64,000 nucleotides of DNA from Bradyrhizobium sp. CCGB01 (GCF_024199795.1 NZ_JANADK010000001.1:4526001-4590000); one strand, 5' to 3'. Counted from the first letter of the stretch, positions 55,416 to 64,000 are shown. Numbers and translations: made by a program. Notes: generated from the letters alone by a model not told the origin.

Positions 55416-56120
55416 ATGGCGGAAAAGTCGGTCCATGAGCCGCTTGAGGCGGCTGGCGACCCCAAGCATGCCGCACGCGCCACGCGTTCGGCCGGCCGCA
55501 AGATGCGGTCGCTGCTGCTGGATGCCGCGAGCCCGCTGTTCCGGGAGCGGGGGCTGTCGGGCACGGCGATCACCGACATCGCGGCGGCCGCGGACGCGTT
55601 CCCGAGCCAGATCACCTATTACTTCCGCACCAAGGAGGCGCTGTTCGTCGAATGCGCCTGCCGCGATCTGCTGTATCTCGCACGCGCGACCGAGCAGGCG
55701 GCGCTGAAGGCGCGCACGCCGCGTGAATACACCCATGCGCTGGCCGAGACCGTGACGGCGAGCGATTCGATCGCCTTCTTCGCCGAGGCACTGACGCTGA
55801 CGCGCCGGCGCCAGGATCTGGCGCCGCTGGTCGAGCGCACCATCGAGCGCCTGCACGGCGAAGGCGCGCGCGCCTATGCGAGCCAGGTCGAGCGGCACGG
55901 CTGGCGCTCCCTGCGCGCGCCCGACGAAAGCTCGCGGCGATTCTGGGCCGTCGCCATCGGCGTCATTCTCGAAGGCTACGCCATGGGGCGGTCGCCGGAT
56001 GAATTATGCGCCGAGATGCTGCGCGTGCTCGGCGAGCAGGCGAAATCCAATGATGACATCGCGCGCCTGCGTCTCGTCGGTGAGCGCGATGCGTCTAGCA
56101 ATTCGAATGAGGAGGGTTAG
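55416..56120 (+). CDS. TetR/AcrR family transcriptional regulator
   Basis: Repressor of 234 residues. The helix-turn-helix region is RSLLLDAASPLFRERGLSGT followed by AITDIAAAADAFPSQITYYF (about residues 29-68), then RTKEALFVECACRDLLYLAR. It is 3 bases before the desaturase gene, so it very likely controls it and itself through the palindrome upstream. A fatty acid or acyl-CoA ligand would fit, as in known desaturase repressors; this is inference. Confidence 0.88.
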   Translation: MAEKSVHEPLEAAGDPKHAARATRSAGRKMRSLLLDAASPLFRERGLSGTAITDIAAAADAFPSQITYYFRTKEALFVECACRDLLYLARATEQAALKARTPREYTHALAETVTASDSIAFFAEALTLTRRRQDLAPLVERTIERLHGEGARAYASQVERHGWRSLRAPDESSRRFWAVAIGVILEGYAMGRSPDELCAEMLRVLGEQAKSNDDIARLRLVGERDASSNSNEEG

Positions 56121-56123
56121 GCC

Positions 56124-57149
56124 ATGACCGCGCTTCGCATGCGTGCCCGCGATTTCCTGACCGACGATCAACTCGCCGACGTGCGCCAGCGCGTGACCTG
56201 GAAGGGCGTCGCGCTGATCGCCCATGCCTGGGCGTTGATCATCGGCGCGATCGCTTTGGTCGCGTGGTGGCCCAACCCGGTCACCTATGTCCTCGCCGTC
56301 GCCATCATCGGCTCGCGCCAGCTTGGGCTCGCAATCCTGATGCATGACGGCGCGCATGGCTGCCTGTCGGCCGACGAGAAGACCAATCTGGCCCTGAGCC
56401 AGTGGTTCTGCGCCTATCCTCTCTTCGCGGAGACGCGGAGCTACCGGCGCTATCACCTTCAGCATCATGCGCGCACCCAGCAGGAGGACGACCCCGATCT
56501 CGTGCTGTCGGCGCCGTTTCCGATCACGCAGCTGAGCTATCGCCGCAAGTTCATCCGCGACATCACCGGGCAGACCGGCTACCAGCAACGCAAGGCGCAA
56601 CTGCTTAACGCGCTCGGGCCGAAGGATTGGCCGTGGCGTCAGCGCGCCACGCATTTCTGGGAGAAGCTCGGCCCGCAGTGCCTCGCCAATGCCGTGATGT
56701 TCGCAGTGCTGGCGGCGGCCGGTGTGTGGTGGGCCTATCCGCTGCTATGGCTGGTGCCGCTCCTGACCTGGATGATGGTCATCACCCGCATCCGCAACAT
56801 CGCCGAGCATGCCGTCGTGCCCGACAGCAGCGATCCCTTGCGCAATACCCGCACCACACATGCGAATTTTCTCGAGCGCCTGTTCATCGCGCCGTACTAC
56901 GTGAACTACCACCTCGAGCATCACCTCTTGTTCTACGTGCCCTGCTACAATCTGCCGAAGGTGCATCGCCTGCTGAGTGCGAGCCGGCACGCCGGCCGCA
57001 TGGAGGTGCAGCCGGGCTACGCCGCGGTGCTGCGGCTTGCGACCGCGAAGCCAAACCGCGATGACCGGCCGGGGCAGCTCGTGAACAGTGCGCGCCGTGC
57101 ACAGGCTGGGTCGGAGGTCGACGCCAATCAGACGGCCGGCGGATTTTAG
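56124..57149 (+). CDS. membrane fatty acid desaturase family protein
   Basis: Di-iron membrane enzyme of 341 residues. The three histidine boxes are HDGAH (about 73-77), HLQHH (about 111-115) and HLEHH (about 263-267), the full set needed for catalysis. Hydrophobic helices surround them (for example WAYPLLWLVPLLTWMMVITR). Such enzymes introduce double bonds or hydroxyls into lipids. It follows the TetR gene by 3 bases. Its stop overlaps the convergent GGDEF gene's end by 4 bases. Confidence 0.9.
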   Translation: MTALRMRARDFLTDDQLADVRQRVTWKGVALIAHAWALIIGAIALVAWWPNPVTYVLAVAIIGSRQLGLAILMHDGAHGCLSADEKTNLALSQWFCAYPLFAETRSYRRYHLQHHARTQQEDDPDLVLSAPFPITQLSYRRKFIRDITGQTGYQQRKAQLLNALGPKDWPWRQRATHFWEKLGPQCLANAVMFAVLAAAGVWWAYPLLWLVPLLTWMMVITRIRNIAEHAVVPDSSDPLRNTRTTHANFLERLFIAPYYVNYHLEHHLLFYVPCYNLPKVHRLLSASRHAGRMEVQPGYAAVLRLATAKPNRDDRPGQLVNSARRAQAGSEVDANQTAGGF

Positions 57150-58402
57150 CAGGCCAGCGCGGGAGTTTTAGCGAGGGGGACGAGAGGCACGATCTCGGCG
57201 ACGAGCTCGACGCCGCGATGGATCACGAAATCGCCTTTGCCCCGGCGCTTGGCCTCGTACATCGCGCGGTCGGCTGCGCTCAGCAACTCGTCGGCGGTGG
57301 TGCCGTCGCGCGGCGCTGACGCGATGCCGATGCTGGCTCCGACGCAGGCCGCCGGCGCGAACTCGAACGGTTCGCAGACGCGCGAGATGATACGCTCGGC
57401 CACGACGACGGCTTCGCGCTCGGTAATGTCAGGCAGCAGCACGACGAACTCGTCGCCACCGAGCCGGCACACGAAATCGACGTCGCGCACGCTGGCGCGC
57501 AGGCGCTTCGCCACCGCAACGAGGACGGCGTCGCCTGCTGCATGTCCAAACCTGTCGTTGACGCCCTTGAAGCCGTCAAGATCGACGCAGAACACGGTCA
57601 GCTTCGAGCTGGCCGACGCGGCTTCCGGCCACGGGCCGTCGAGCATCTCGGCGAAGAGCTTCTGGTTCAGCGCGCGGTTGGGAAGGCCGGTGAGCAGGTC
57701 GTGATGCGCCATCAGGCGGTTGTTGCGCTCGGAATGGTGGAGATCGAGCAGGATCTTGTGGTTCTCCAGCAGCAGGAAGATCATCCCCGCCGTGTAAACA
57801 GGCGTTTGCAGGCCAATGATGAACAGGAACGGCACCGGCGACAGGATCGTGGCCACCGCGAACGGCAGCGTCAGGATGCAGATCAGGAGAATGCCGTAGC
57901 GCGGCGTGCCGGCATTCCGCGAGGCGATGCCGCCGACGAGATTCGCCAGTCCAATGCCGGCCATCAGCACCAGCGGCATGACGCCCGATGCGACGCATTG
58001 ATAGCAGCCGGCGGAAATCAGGACGACCGAGGCGAGCCCCGCCCAGATCGGCGAGACGTTCACCGGCGCCCGCCGGTCGCGCTTCGCCCGTGCGAGGGCC
58101 CTCATCATCAGGCAGATGCGCGTGCTGCCGAGCGCCAGCTCCGCCAGCACCCAGGCATAAGCCCATGCGGCACCGGTCAGCGCGGCGGCAAGCGATGCGA
58201 TCAGCAGCGATGCCAGTATGGCCACGACCATCGTCCTGGTCTTGTTGGTCCGCTGCTGCAGCAATTCGTTGTGGATGTCGTCAGGCTGCGGACGTGGGCC
58301 GGCGAGCAGCCATTCGACGCTGGCATGGAAAGGAAACCGCGGCCGCCGCGGATGCCCGGCCGAAGCGGAAACGGTGGATTCCAGTGGGACCATTGTTGCC
58401 AT
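57146..58402 (-). CDS. membrane diguanylate cyclase (GGDEF)
   Basis: A 418-residue protein that makes c-di-GMP. Six to seven N-terminal hydrophobic helices (about residues 58-225, for example TMVVAILASLLIASLAAALT) form a membrane sensor part; the GGDEF domain begins at AHHDLLTGLPNRALNQKLFA. The active site is RLGGDEFVVLL (about 322-332) and the inhibitory I-site RDVD lies five residues before it. It lacks an EAL domain. It is convergent with the desaturase gene. Confidence 0.92.
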   Translation of the reverse strand: MATMVPLESTVSASAGHPRRPRFPFHASVEWLLAGPRPQPDDIHNELLQQRTNKTRTMVVAILASLLIASLAAALTGAAWAYAWVLAELALGSTRICLMMRALARAKRDRRAPVNVSPIWAGLASVVLISAGCYQCVASGVMPLVLMAGIGLANLVGGIASRNAGTPRYGILLICILTLPFAVATILSPVPFLFIIGLQTPVYTAGMIFLLLENHKILLDLHHSERNNRLMAHHDLLTGLPNRALNQKLFAEMLDGPWPEAASASSKLTVFCVDLDGFKGVNDRFGHAAGDAVLVAVAKRLRASVRDVDFVCRLGGDEFVVLLPDITEREAVVVAERIISRVCEPFEFAPAACVGASIGIASAPRDGTTADELLSAADRAMYEAKRRGKGDFVIHRGVELVAEIVPLVPLAKTPALAC

Positions 58403-58705
58403 GCCGGCAACCTAGGTGAGCTGAATTTAAGGCCCCTTAAGTGGTGGAACCAAGTTCCGGACAGCGTAAATGCTTTGCTCGCGCGCAATGCCCGGCAGGC
58501 TCGCTTGGTGCACAGCAACAGGCGGCTTTTTGAGCGCCGCGCCCATGGCCAGGTGTCCACCAACGGCCTATCGCGGCTTGACAGCGCGGCCCTGGTCGTT
58601 GTCTACGGCCCCCTTTGGAGCAAGATCGGGAACCAAGGCTCGGGCCGGACGTAGTTCGCTGCCGGTTCTCGAAGAAGACTGCTCAAGCGATCCAGGGGAG
58701 CGCCG
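58403..58705. other. 303-bp gap between diguanylate cyclase and fabD
   Basis: No gene is seen. It holds a TTAAGG-CC-CCTTAA hairpin near 58428-58441, just ahead of the diguanylate cyclase start, and the fabD promoter candidate at 58578-58606. The rest shows no structure that I can name. Confidence 0.45.
58578..58606 (+). promoter_or_regulatory. candidate fabD promoter
   Basis: TTGACA (58578-58583), a 17-base spacer, then GTCTAC (58601-58606). The -35 element is perfect and the -10 is weak but of a type accepted by alphaproteobacterial sigma-70. It lies 100 bases before the fabD start. Confidence 0.45.
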
Positions 58706-59665
58706 ATGACGGCAGCATTCACATTTCCGGGGCAGGGGTCCCAGGCGGTTGGCATGGGCAAGGCCCTGGCCGACGCCTTCCCGATGGCGCGCGCCGTGTT
58801 CGACGAGGTCGATGCCGCGCTGGGGGAGAAGCTGACAGCGACCATCTGGGATGGTCCGGCAGAAACCCTCCAGCTCACCCAGAACGCCCAGCCGGCGCTG
58901 ATGGCGGTGTCTGTCGCCACCCTGCGCGTGCTGGAGGCTGAAGCCGGGTTTTCCGTGGGGCGGGATGCAGCCTTCGTGGCCGGCCACTCGCTCGGTGAAT
59001 ATTCGGCGCTGGCCGCGGCCGGCAGCCTGACGATTTCCGACACCGCGCGGCTGCTTCGCACGCGCGGTCTCGCAATGCAGAAAGCCGTGCCGGTCGGCGC
59101 CGGCGCGATGGCCGCGTTGCTCGGCCTGGATTATGAGGCCGCCATGGAGGTCGCCACCGAGGCGGCGCAGGGCCAGGTCTGCCAGGCCGCCAACGACAAT
59201 GGCGGCGGGCAGGTGGTGGTCTCCGGCGACAAGGCCGCGGTCGATCGCGCCGTCGAGATCGCCAAGACCAAGGGCGCCAAGCGCGCAATGTTGCTGCCTG
59301 TGTCCGCGCCGTTCCATTGCAAGCTGATGCAGCCGGCCGCGGACGCCATGGCGGAAGCGCTGGCCAAGGTCACGATCAAGGCGCCGGCCGCGCCGCTGGT
59401 GTCGAACGTGCTGGCGAGCGCGATCACCGATCCCGACGAGATCCGCCGCCGTCTGATCGAGCAGGTCACGGGGACGGTGCGTTGGCGCGAGTCGGTTGCC
59501 TATATGGCAGGGCAGGGCGTCACCCGTTTCTTTGAGATCGGCGCCGGCAAGGTGCTGTCAGGACTCGTCAAGCGCATCGCGGACGGCGCCGTCGGCGTTT
59601 CGGTCGGTGGTCCCAACGACATTGCCGCCGCCAAGGATGCATTGGCCGCTGCGAAGCAGGGCTAG
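58706..59665 (+). CDS. fabD: malonyl-CoA:ACP transacylase
   Basis: FabD moves the malonyl group from CoA to ACP, the first committed step of type II fatty acid synthesis. 319 residues. The opening TAAFTFPGQGSQAVGMGKAL (2-21), the catalytic Ser in GHSLGEYSAL (about 92-101), the Arg/His pair with VSAPFHCKLMQPA (about 200-212) and a C-terminal FFEIGAGKVL block are intact. ATG follows CAGGGGAGCGCCG. First gene of the fatty acid cluster, 11 bases before fabG. Confidence 0.95.
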   Translation: MTAAFTFPGQGSQAVGMGKALADAFPMARAVFDEVDAALGEKLTATIWDGPAETLQLTQNAQPALMAVSVATLRVLEAEAGFSVGRDAAFVAGHSLGEYSALAAAGSLTISDTARLLRTRGLAMQKAVPVGAGAMAALLGLDYEAAMEVATEAAQGQVCQAANDNGGGQVVVSGDKAAVDRAVEIAKTKGAKRAMLLPVSAPFHCKLMQPAADAMAEALAKVTIKAPAAPLVSNVLASAITDPDEIRRRLIEQVTGTVRWRESVAYMAGQGVTRFFEIGAGKVLSGLVKRIADGAVGVSVGGPNDIAAAKDALAAAKQG

Positions 59666-59676
59666 AGGAGTACTCA

Positions 59677-60414
59677 ATGTTCGATCTGACTGGCAAGAAG
59701 GCGCTCGTCACCGGCGCGACCGGCGGCATCGGCGGCGCGATCGCGCAGGCGCTGCACGCGCAGGGCGCTACCGTCGCGATCTCGGGAACGCGCAAGGAAG
59801 TGCTGGATGAGCTTGCCGGCAAGCTCGGCGAGCGCACCCATGTGCTGCCCTGCAATCTCTCCAAGGCCGACGAGGTCGAGGCGCTGGTGCCTGCCGCGGA
59901 AGCTGCGATGGGTCAGGTCGACATCCTCGTCGCCAATGCCGGCATCACCCGCGACAATCTCTTCGTCCAGCTCCGTGACGAGGACTGGGAGGAGGTCATC
60001 AATATCAATCTGACCTCGACCTTTCGCCTGGCGCGGGCCGCCACCAAATTGATGATGCGCAAGCGCTTCGGCCGCATCATTGCCATCACCTCGGTGGTCG
60101 GCGTCACCGGTAATCCCGGGCAGGGCAACTACACCGCGTCGAAGGCGGGCCTGATCGGCATGATCAAGACGCTGGGTGCCGAATACGCCAAGCGGGGCGT
60201 CACCGCGAACTGCATCGCGCCCGGCTTCATCAAGACGCCGATGACGGATGCGCTCAACGACAAGCAGCGCGAGACGATTCTGACCAAGGTTCCGGCCGCT
60301 CGGCTGGGGACGCCCGAGGACATCGCGGCGGCCGCGGTTTACCTGAGTTCGAACGAAGCAGCTTACGTCACAGGGCAAACCATCCACGTCAACGGCGGCA
60401 TGGCCATGATCTGA
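59677..60414 (+). CDS. fabG: 3-oxoacyl-ACP reductase
   Basis: FabG, NADPH-dependent reductase of the fatty acid cycle, 245 residues. TGATGGIG (about 12-19), NAGITRDNL (about 87-95), catalytic Ser in IAITSVVGV and Tyr-x-x-x-Lys in NYTASKAGLIGM (about 151-155) are present, and the C-terminal VTGQTIHVNGGMAMI is the classic FabG ending. It starts 11 bases after fabD. A hairpin with an ACAA loop lies after its stop. Confidence 0.95.
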   Translation: MFDLTGKKALVTGATGGIGGAIAQALHAQGATVAISGTRKEVLDELAGKLGERTHVLPCNLSKADEVEALVPAAEAAMGQVDILVANAGITRDNLFVQLRDEDWEEVININLTSTFRLARAATKLMMRKRFGRIIAITSVVGVTGNPGQGNYTASKAGLIGMIKTLGAEYAKRGVTANCIAPGFIKTPMTDALNDKQRETILTKVPAARLGTPEDIAAAAVYLSSNEAAYVTGQTIHVNGGMAMI

Positions 60415-60423
60415 CCTCTCGTT

Positions 60424-60449
60424 CCGCACTGCCCACAAGGGCGGTGCGG
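60424..60449 (+). terminator. hairpin after fabG
   Basis: CCGCACTGCCC-ACAA-GGGCGGTGCGG, an 11-bp stem with one T-G wobble, 9 bases past the fabG stop. The following bases are GATGCGG, with no T-run, so it is a weak terminator or processing site. Confidence 0.55.
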
Positions 60450-60500
60450 GATGCGGCAAACGGCCGTTTCGGGAGCGAAATGAGGCTTGTAGTCAAGGCA

Positions 60501-60528
60501 GTTGAAGTATGATAACCGGACCTTCAAC
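60501..60528 (+). promoter_or_regulatory. inverted repeat around a -10-like element upstream of acpP
   Basis: GTTGAAG (60501-60507) and CTTCAAC (60522-60528) form a perfect 7-base inverted repeat enclosing TATGAT (60508-60513), a good -10. A -35 candidate TTGTAG lies at 60487-60492, with a 15-base spacer. It could be an operator for acpP; both the promoter and the operator are inferred. Confidence 0.4.
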
Positions 60529-60723
60529 GGATGGGCAAAGAACGCCATTGCAGGTTTTTGAAACCCTGTATATTGGCGATGCGGAGCCTTGGCCGTCGTT
60601 CGCCCGGGCCCGCATCGTTAGGATGGGGCCAAATCAAGTTCGTAAGCGAAGGCAGTCAACGACCACGACGGCTCGTATCGTCCCGGGGGGTCGGGTCTAC
60701 AGGGAACAACACGAGGTTATGCA

Positions 60724-60963
60724 ATGAGTGACATTGGCGAGCGGGTTAAGAAGATCGTGGTCGAACACCTTGGTGTTGAACCCGAGAAGGTTGTCGACGC
60801 TGCGAGCTTCATCGATGACCTCGGCGCCGACAGTCTGGACACCGTCGAGTTGGTGATGGCGTTCGAAGAAGAATTCGGTTGCGAGATTCCGGATGACGCC
60901 GCGGAGACGATTCTCACCGTCGGCGACGCCACGAAGTTTCTCGAGAAGAACGCGAAGAGCTAA
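60724..60963 (+). CDS. acpP: acyl carrier protein
   Basis: ACP of 79 residues, acidic and four-helical. The phosphopantetheine attachment Ser37 is in [19 protein letters not shown]. It carries acyl chains for all the enzymes of this cluster. Start ATG at 60724; GAGGTTATGCA gives a modest ribosome-binding site. Separate by 309 bases from fabG and 108 bases from fabF. Confidence 0.96.
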   Translation: MSDIGERVKKIVVEHLGVEPEKVVDAASFIDDLGADSLDTVELVMAFEEEFGCEIPDDAAETILTVGDATKFLEKNAKS

Positions 60964-61071
60964 GGCTCTTCATTTTCGCGGGGACAACATTGAAACCGGA
61001 CGGGCCGCTTCCCAGCGGTCAGCCGGTTTCTTGTTATTGGCCGTGAATCTTTCGATGCGGAGTTTTCAGAT

Positions 61072-62337
61072 ATGAGGCGAGTTGTCGTCACGGGTCTCGG
61101 CATGGTGTCGCCACTCGGCTGCGGCGTCGAGCCGACCTGGAAACGCATCCTCAACGGCGAAAGCGGTGCGCGCCCGATCGAGAGCTTCGATGTCTCCGAT
61201 CTGCAGACCAAATACGCCTGCAACGTCGTGCGCGGCGACGGCACCAACGACACCTTCAATCCCGACAAATGGATGGAGCCGAAGGACCAGCGCAAGGTCG
61301 ACGACTTCATCATCTTCGGCATGGCCGCAGCCGGCCAGGCGCTCGACGATGCCAACTGGCATCCCGAGACCGAAGAGGACAAATGCGCGACCGGCACCAT
61401 GATCGGTTCCGGCATCGGCGGCCTCACCGGCATTGCCGACACCGCAATCCTTCTGAAGGAGCGCGGACCGCGCCGGGTCTCGCCATTCTTCATCCCGGGC
61501 CGTCTGATCAATCTGGCCTCCGGCTACGTCTCGATCGCGCACGGATTGAAGGGGCCGAACCATTCGGTGGTCACGGCCTGCTCGACCGGCGCGCATGCGG
61601 TCGGCGATGCCGCCCGCCTGATCGCCCTGGGCGATGCCGACGTCATGGTCGCCGGTGGCGCCGAGTCGCCGATCAGCCGTATCGGCATTGCCGGCTTCAA
61701 CGCCGCGCGAGCGCTTTCGACCGGTTTCAACGATACGCCCACGAAGGCATCGCGCCCTTACGACAAGGACCGCGACGGCTTCGTGATGGGCGAGGGCGCC
61801 GGCGTCCTCGTTCTGGAAGAGCTCGAGCACGCCAGGCGCCGCGGCGCCAGGATCTATGCCGAGGTGATCGGCTACGGACTTTCGGGTGATGCCTATCACA
61901 TTACGTCGCCGTCGCCCGATGGCGATGGCGGCTTCCGCAGCATGTCGGCAGCGCTCAAGCGCGCTGGCCTCACGGCATCCGATCTCGACTACATCAACGC
62001 GCACGGCACCTCGACACCGCTCGGTGACGAGATCGAGCTCGGTGCGGTCGAGCGCCTGCTCGGCAACGCCGCTTCCAAGGTCGCGATGTCCTCGACCAAA
62101 TCGTCGACCGGCCATCTCCTTGGCGCCGCCGGCGCGATCGAGGCGATCTTCGCCATTCTCGCGATTCGCGATAATGTCGTGCCGCCGACCATCAATTTGG
62201 ACAATCCGTCGGTCGAGACTGCAATCGATCTCGTGCCGCACACTGCAAAGAAGCGCGAGGTCAACGTCGCGTTGTCGAATTCTTTCGGTTTTGGCGGTAC
62301 CAATGCGTCGGTGATCGTCCGGCGTCTGGTCCATTAG
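61072..62337 (+). CDS. fabF: 3-oxoacyl-ACP synthase II
   Basis: FabF/KAS II, which extends acyl-ACP with malonyl-ACP. 421 residues. The active Cys is in VTACSTGAHAVG (about 167-178), the two His are in INAHGTSTPLGD (about 308-319) and STGHLLGAAG (about 343-352), and the C-terminal SNSFGFGGTNASVIV is the KAS signature. It follows acpP by 108 bases. 125 bases later comes mltG, and in this group of bacteria these genes form a conserved chain. Confidence 0.96.
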   Translation: MRRVVVTGLGMVSPLGCGVEPTWKRILNGESGARPIESFDVSDLQTKYACNVVRGDGTNDTFNPDKWMEPKDQRKVDDFIIFGMAAAGQALDDANWHPETEEDKCATGTMIGSGIGGLTGIADTAILLKERGPRRVSPFFIPGRLINLASGYVSIAHGLKGPNHSVVTACSTGAHAVGDAARLIALGDADVMVAGGAESPISRIGIAGFNAARALSTGFNDTPTKASRPYDKDRDGFVMGEGAGVLVLEELEHARRRGARIYAEVIGYGLSGDAYHITSPSPDGDGGFRSMSAALKRAGLTASDLDYINAHGTSTPLGDEIELGAVERLLGNAASKVAMSSTKSSTGHLLGAAGAIEAIFAILAIRDNVVPPTINLDNPSVETAIDLVPHTAKKREVNVALSNSFGFGGTNASVIVRRLVH

Positions 62338-62462
62338 TTTGTTGTTGCGACGAATCCACCGTTTTGCCGTATTCGGCGATAGTCATGGAAGTGGGCGCGT
62401 GCATGTGGCTCGGCAAGCGATTGCCTGGCCGCGATTGAACCGGCAGGATTCAGGTTGCTTCG

Positions 62463-63737
62463 ATGAGTGAAAGGCCGCCCATTTCGCCCCGGAGTCCGCG
62501 GGCAGCGCTGGAGCCCGAACAGGTTCCGCCGCCGCCGAGGCGATCGGACCGGGCGCGAAATCCCTTCGTGATCGTCGGTAATGCCATCATCACCCTGCTG
62601 CTGATCTCGATGATCGGCGCGGGCGGCGTGTACTATTACGGCAGGCAGGTGCTCGAGGCGCCGGGGCCGCTGAAGGAAGACAAGATCGTCAACATCCCGC
62701 AGCGGGCCGGCAAGCGCGACATCGCCGAGACGCTGAACCGGGAAGGCGTGACCGATATCAATCCGTGGGTGTTCATCGCCAGCGTCGCCGCGCTGAAGGC
62801 GAGCTCGGACCTGAAGCCGGGTGAATATTCGTTCCAGAAGACCGCCTCCTTGCGCGACGTCATCGCGACCATCGTCGAGGGCAAGGTGGTGCAGCACGCC
62901 GTGACCATACCGGAAGGCCTGACTTCCGAGCAGATCGTGGCGCGGCTGTCCGACAACGACATCTTCACCGGCAGCGTCCGCGAGCTGCCGCGCGAAGGCA
63001 CGCTGCTGCCCGAGACCTACAAGTTCCCGCGCGGGACCCCGCGTGATCAGGTGATCCAGCGCATGCAGCAGGCGCACAAGCGCGTGCTGGCCGAGATCTG
63101 GGAGCGCCGCAGCCAGGACACCCCGGTCAAGACGCCGGAGCAACTGGTGACGCTGGCCTCGATCGTCGAGAAGGAGACCGGCAAGCCGGACGAGCGCAGC
63201 CGTGTCGCGGCCGTCTTCGCCAACCGCCTGAAGCAGAAGATCAAGCTGCAGTCCGATCCCACGATCATCTATGGCATCGTCGGCGGCAAGGGCACGCTCG
63301 GCCGTCCGATCAAGCGCAGCGAGATCACGCAGCCTTCGCCCTACAACACCTATGTCATCGAGGGACTGCCGCCCGGCCCGATCTCCAACCCCGGCCGCGC
63401 CTCGCTCGAAGCCACCGCCAATCCGGCCCGTACCCGCGACCTCTATTTCGTCGCCGACGGCACCGGCGGGCATGCCTTCACCGAGACCTACGACGCGCAC
63501 CAGAAGAACGTCGCCAAGCTCCGCGCGATGGAGAAGCAGATCCAGAACGACACCGTCGAGCCGGCCGAGGACGCGCAGCCGCCGGCGGCCGCCGCGCCCG
63601 GCGCTGCCGCGGATCCGCCGACGGCGACCACGCCGGCGCGGCCCAACCAGCAGAAGAAGCCGCCGGCGCGCCCCGCCGGTCCGGCGCCGGCCCGGCAGGG
63701 TGCGGTGCAGCCGTCGCCGCCGGTAGTCCAGCGCTAG
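62463..63737 (+). CDS. mltG: endolytic transglycosylase MltG
   Basis: MltG cuts new glycan strands in the periplasm and sets their length. 424 residues: a cytoplasmic, Pro/Arg-rich N-terminus (about 1-36), one membrane helix (about 37-55, IVGNAIITLLLISMIGAGG), a LysM-like part, and the catalytic domain with Glu near 236 in LASIVEKETGKPDERSRVAA. The last 90 residues are proline/alanine-rich (PPAAAAPGAAADPPTAT and on), beyond the usual core of about 340. Confidence 0.93.
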   Translation: MSERPPISPRSPRAALEPEQVPPPPRRSDRARNPFVIVGNAIITLLLISMIGAGGVYYYGRQVLEAPGPLKEDKIVNIPQRAGKRDIAETLNREGVTDINPWVFIASVAALKASSDLKPGEYSFQKTASLRDVIATIVEGKVVQHAVTIPEGLTSEQIVARLSDNDIFTGSVRELPREGTLLPETYKFPRGTPRDQVIQRMQQAHKRVLAEIWERRSQDTPVKTPEQLVTLASIVEKETGKPDERSRVAAVFANRLKQKIKLQSDPTIIYGIVGGKGTLGRPIKRSEITQPSPYNTYVIEGLPPGPISNPGRASLEATANPARTRDLYFVADGTGGHAFTETYDAHQKNVAKLRAMEKQIQNDTVEPAEDAQPPAAAAPGAAADPPTATTPARPNQQKKPPARPAGPAPARQGAVQPSPPVVQR

Positions 63738-63853
63738 CGCTGCCGCAGGGCTGCCTACCGGACTTTGCGGATTCCACTTTCCTGCAAAATAGTCTTAAGA
63801 TTCGCGTGCCTTGATGGCCCCGCGAATCTTATCTTTCTGGAGAATCTGACCTG

Positions 63854-64000
63854 ATGGCGCTGTCGTCCATGACCGGCTTTGCCCGAAGCCACGGCGCTAG
63901 CGGGCCGTATACGTTCGAATGGGAATTGAAGTCGGTCAACGCCAAGGGCTTTGACCTCAGGGTGCGGCTGCCGCAGGGGTTCGACGAGCTGGAGGCCCAC
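63854..64000 (+). CDS. YicC family protein, start only
   Basis: The first 49 codons of a gene cut by the window end. MALSSMTGFARSHGASGPYT and WELKSVNAKGFDLRVRLPQG match the YicC family (RNase adapter/endoribonuclease-like proteins, which in E. coli help degrade small RNAs). The ATG follows TCTGACCTG, with TCTGGAGAATC upstream. It follows mltG by 116 bases, as in other alphaproteobacteria. Confidence 0.85.
   Translation, partial: MALSSMTGFARSHGASGPYTFEWELKSVNAKGFDLRVRLPQGFDELEAH

Larger units (their letters stand above)
60415..60723. other. 309-bp gap ahead of acpP
   Basis: No gene is seen. It holds the fabG hairpin at 60424-60449, an AAACGGCCGTTT palindrome at 60458-60469 and an inverted repeat with a -10-like TATGAT at 60501-60528. 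The gap suggests acpP has its own promoter, so it can be made in excess. Confidence 0.5.

Overview
The window is GC-rich chromosomal DNA from an alphaproteobacterium, most likely Bradyrhizobium or a close relative (Nitrobacteraceae). The reasons are the gene orders fabD-fabG-acpP-fabF-mltG-yicC, rpsF-rpsR-(DUF2232)-rplI and dnaB-alr / radA-cvpA-purF, the Liv-type ABC systems, a DUF47-pit pair, a PAS_5 protein and several intergenic palindromic repeat families of the kind common in that group. This is inference from gene content; no marker rRNA lies in the window. I found no rRNA, tRNA, CRISPR array, transposase or phage gene.

Layout. 0.1-10.3 kb: a stand-alone acetolactate synthase-type enzyme, small metabolic genes, a serine hydrolase, a three-gene cluster (membrane CxxC protein, ECF sigma factor, AhpD-like protein), a GST, a TetR-TauE/SafE pair, a tRNA-binding-domain protein, an ArsC/Spx-like protein and a PAS protein. 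10.6-15.4 kb: a full branched-chain amino acid-type ABC operon (livG-livF-livK-livH-livM). 15.5-17.3 kb: a DUF47-pit phosphate uptake operon with a Pho-box-like site. 17.25-17.64 kb: a Gdx/SugE guanidinium exporter under a clear guanidine-II (mini-ykkC) riboswitch. 17.7-26.6 kb: prfC, a secreted protein, nnrU, an acyl-CoA synthetase, a YfgM-like gene, a lipoprotein, der and an MFS transporter. 26.7-34.1 kb (minus strand): an orphan LivK-type protein, an NHL-repeat protein, an SDR, purF, cvpA and radA.

34.2-37.5 kb holds a periplasmic sugar-type binding protein overlapping, by one base, a membrane GGDEF-EAL protein; no ABC permease is nearby, so the pair looks like a ligand-to-c-di-GMP sensor. 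37.5-43.5 kb (minus) is a TauE/SafE gene and a FadR-regulated operon: regulator, beta-hydroxyacid dehydrogenase, two permeases, ATPase, binding protein and rpiB. 43.6-46.5 kb has small accessory genes and an xthA gene interrupted by an in-frame TAG. 46.5-49.3 kb is alr and dnaB (minus). 49.3-52.5 kb is an accessory stretch with a 39-residue membrane peptide behind a CRP-like palindrome, a CxxCH protein with a long charged tail, and a TetR-thioesterase pair. 52.5-55.1 kb is the ribosomal protein operon rpsF-rpsR-DUF2232-rplI (minus). 55.4-58.4 kb is a TetR-desaturase pair and a diguanylate cyclase. 58.7-64 kb is the type II fatty acid synthesis cluster running into mltG and the start of a YicC-family gene.

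The most interesting items are the binding-protein/GGDEF-EAL pair, the guanidine-II riboswitch with a visible Shine-Dalgarno-masking switch, the thiol-themed ECF sigma cluster, the amber-interrupted xthA, the rpsF leader with a helix over its ribosome-binding site, and the lipoprotein that sits where bamB is usually found.
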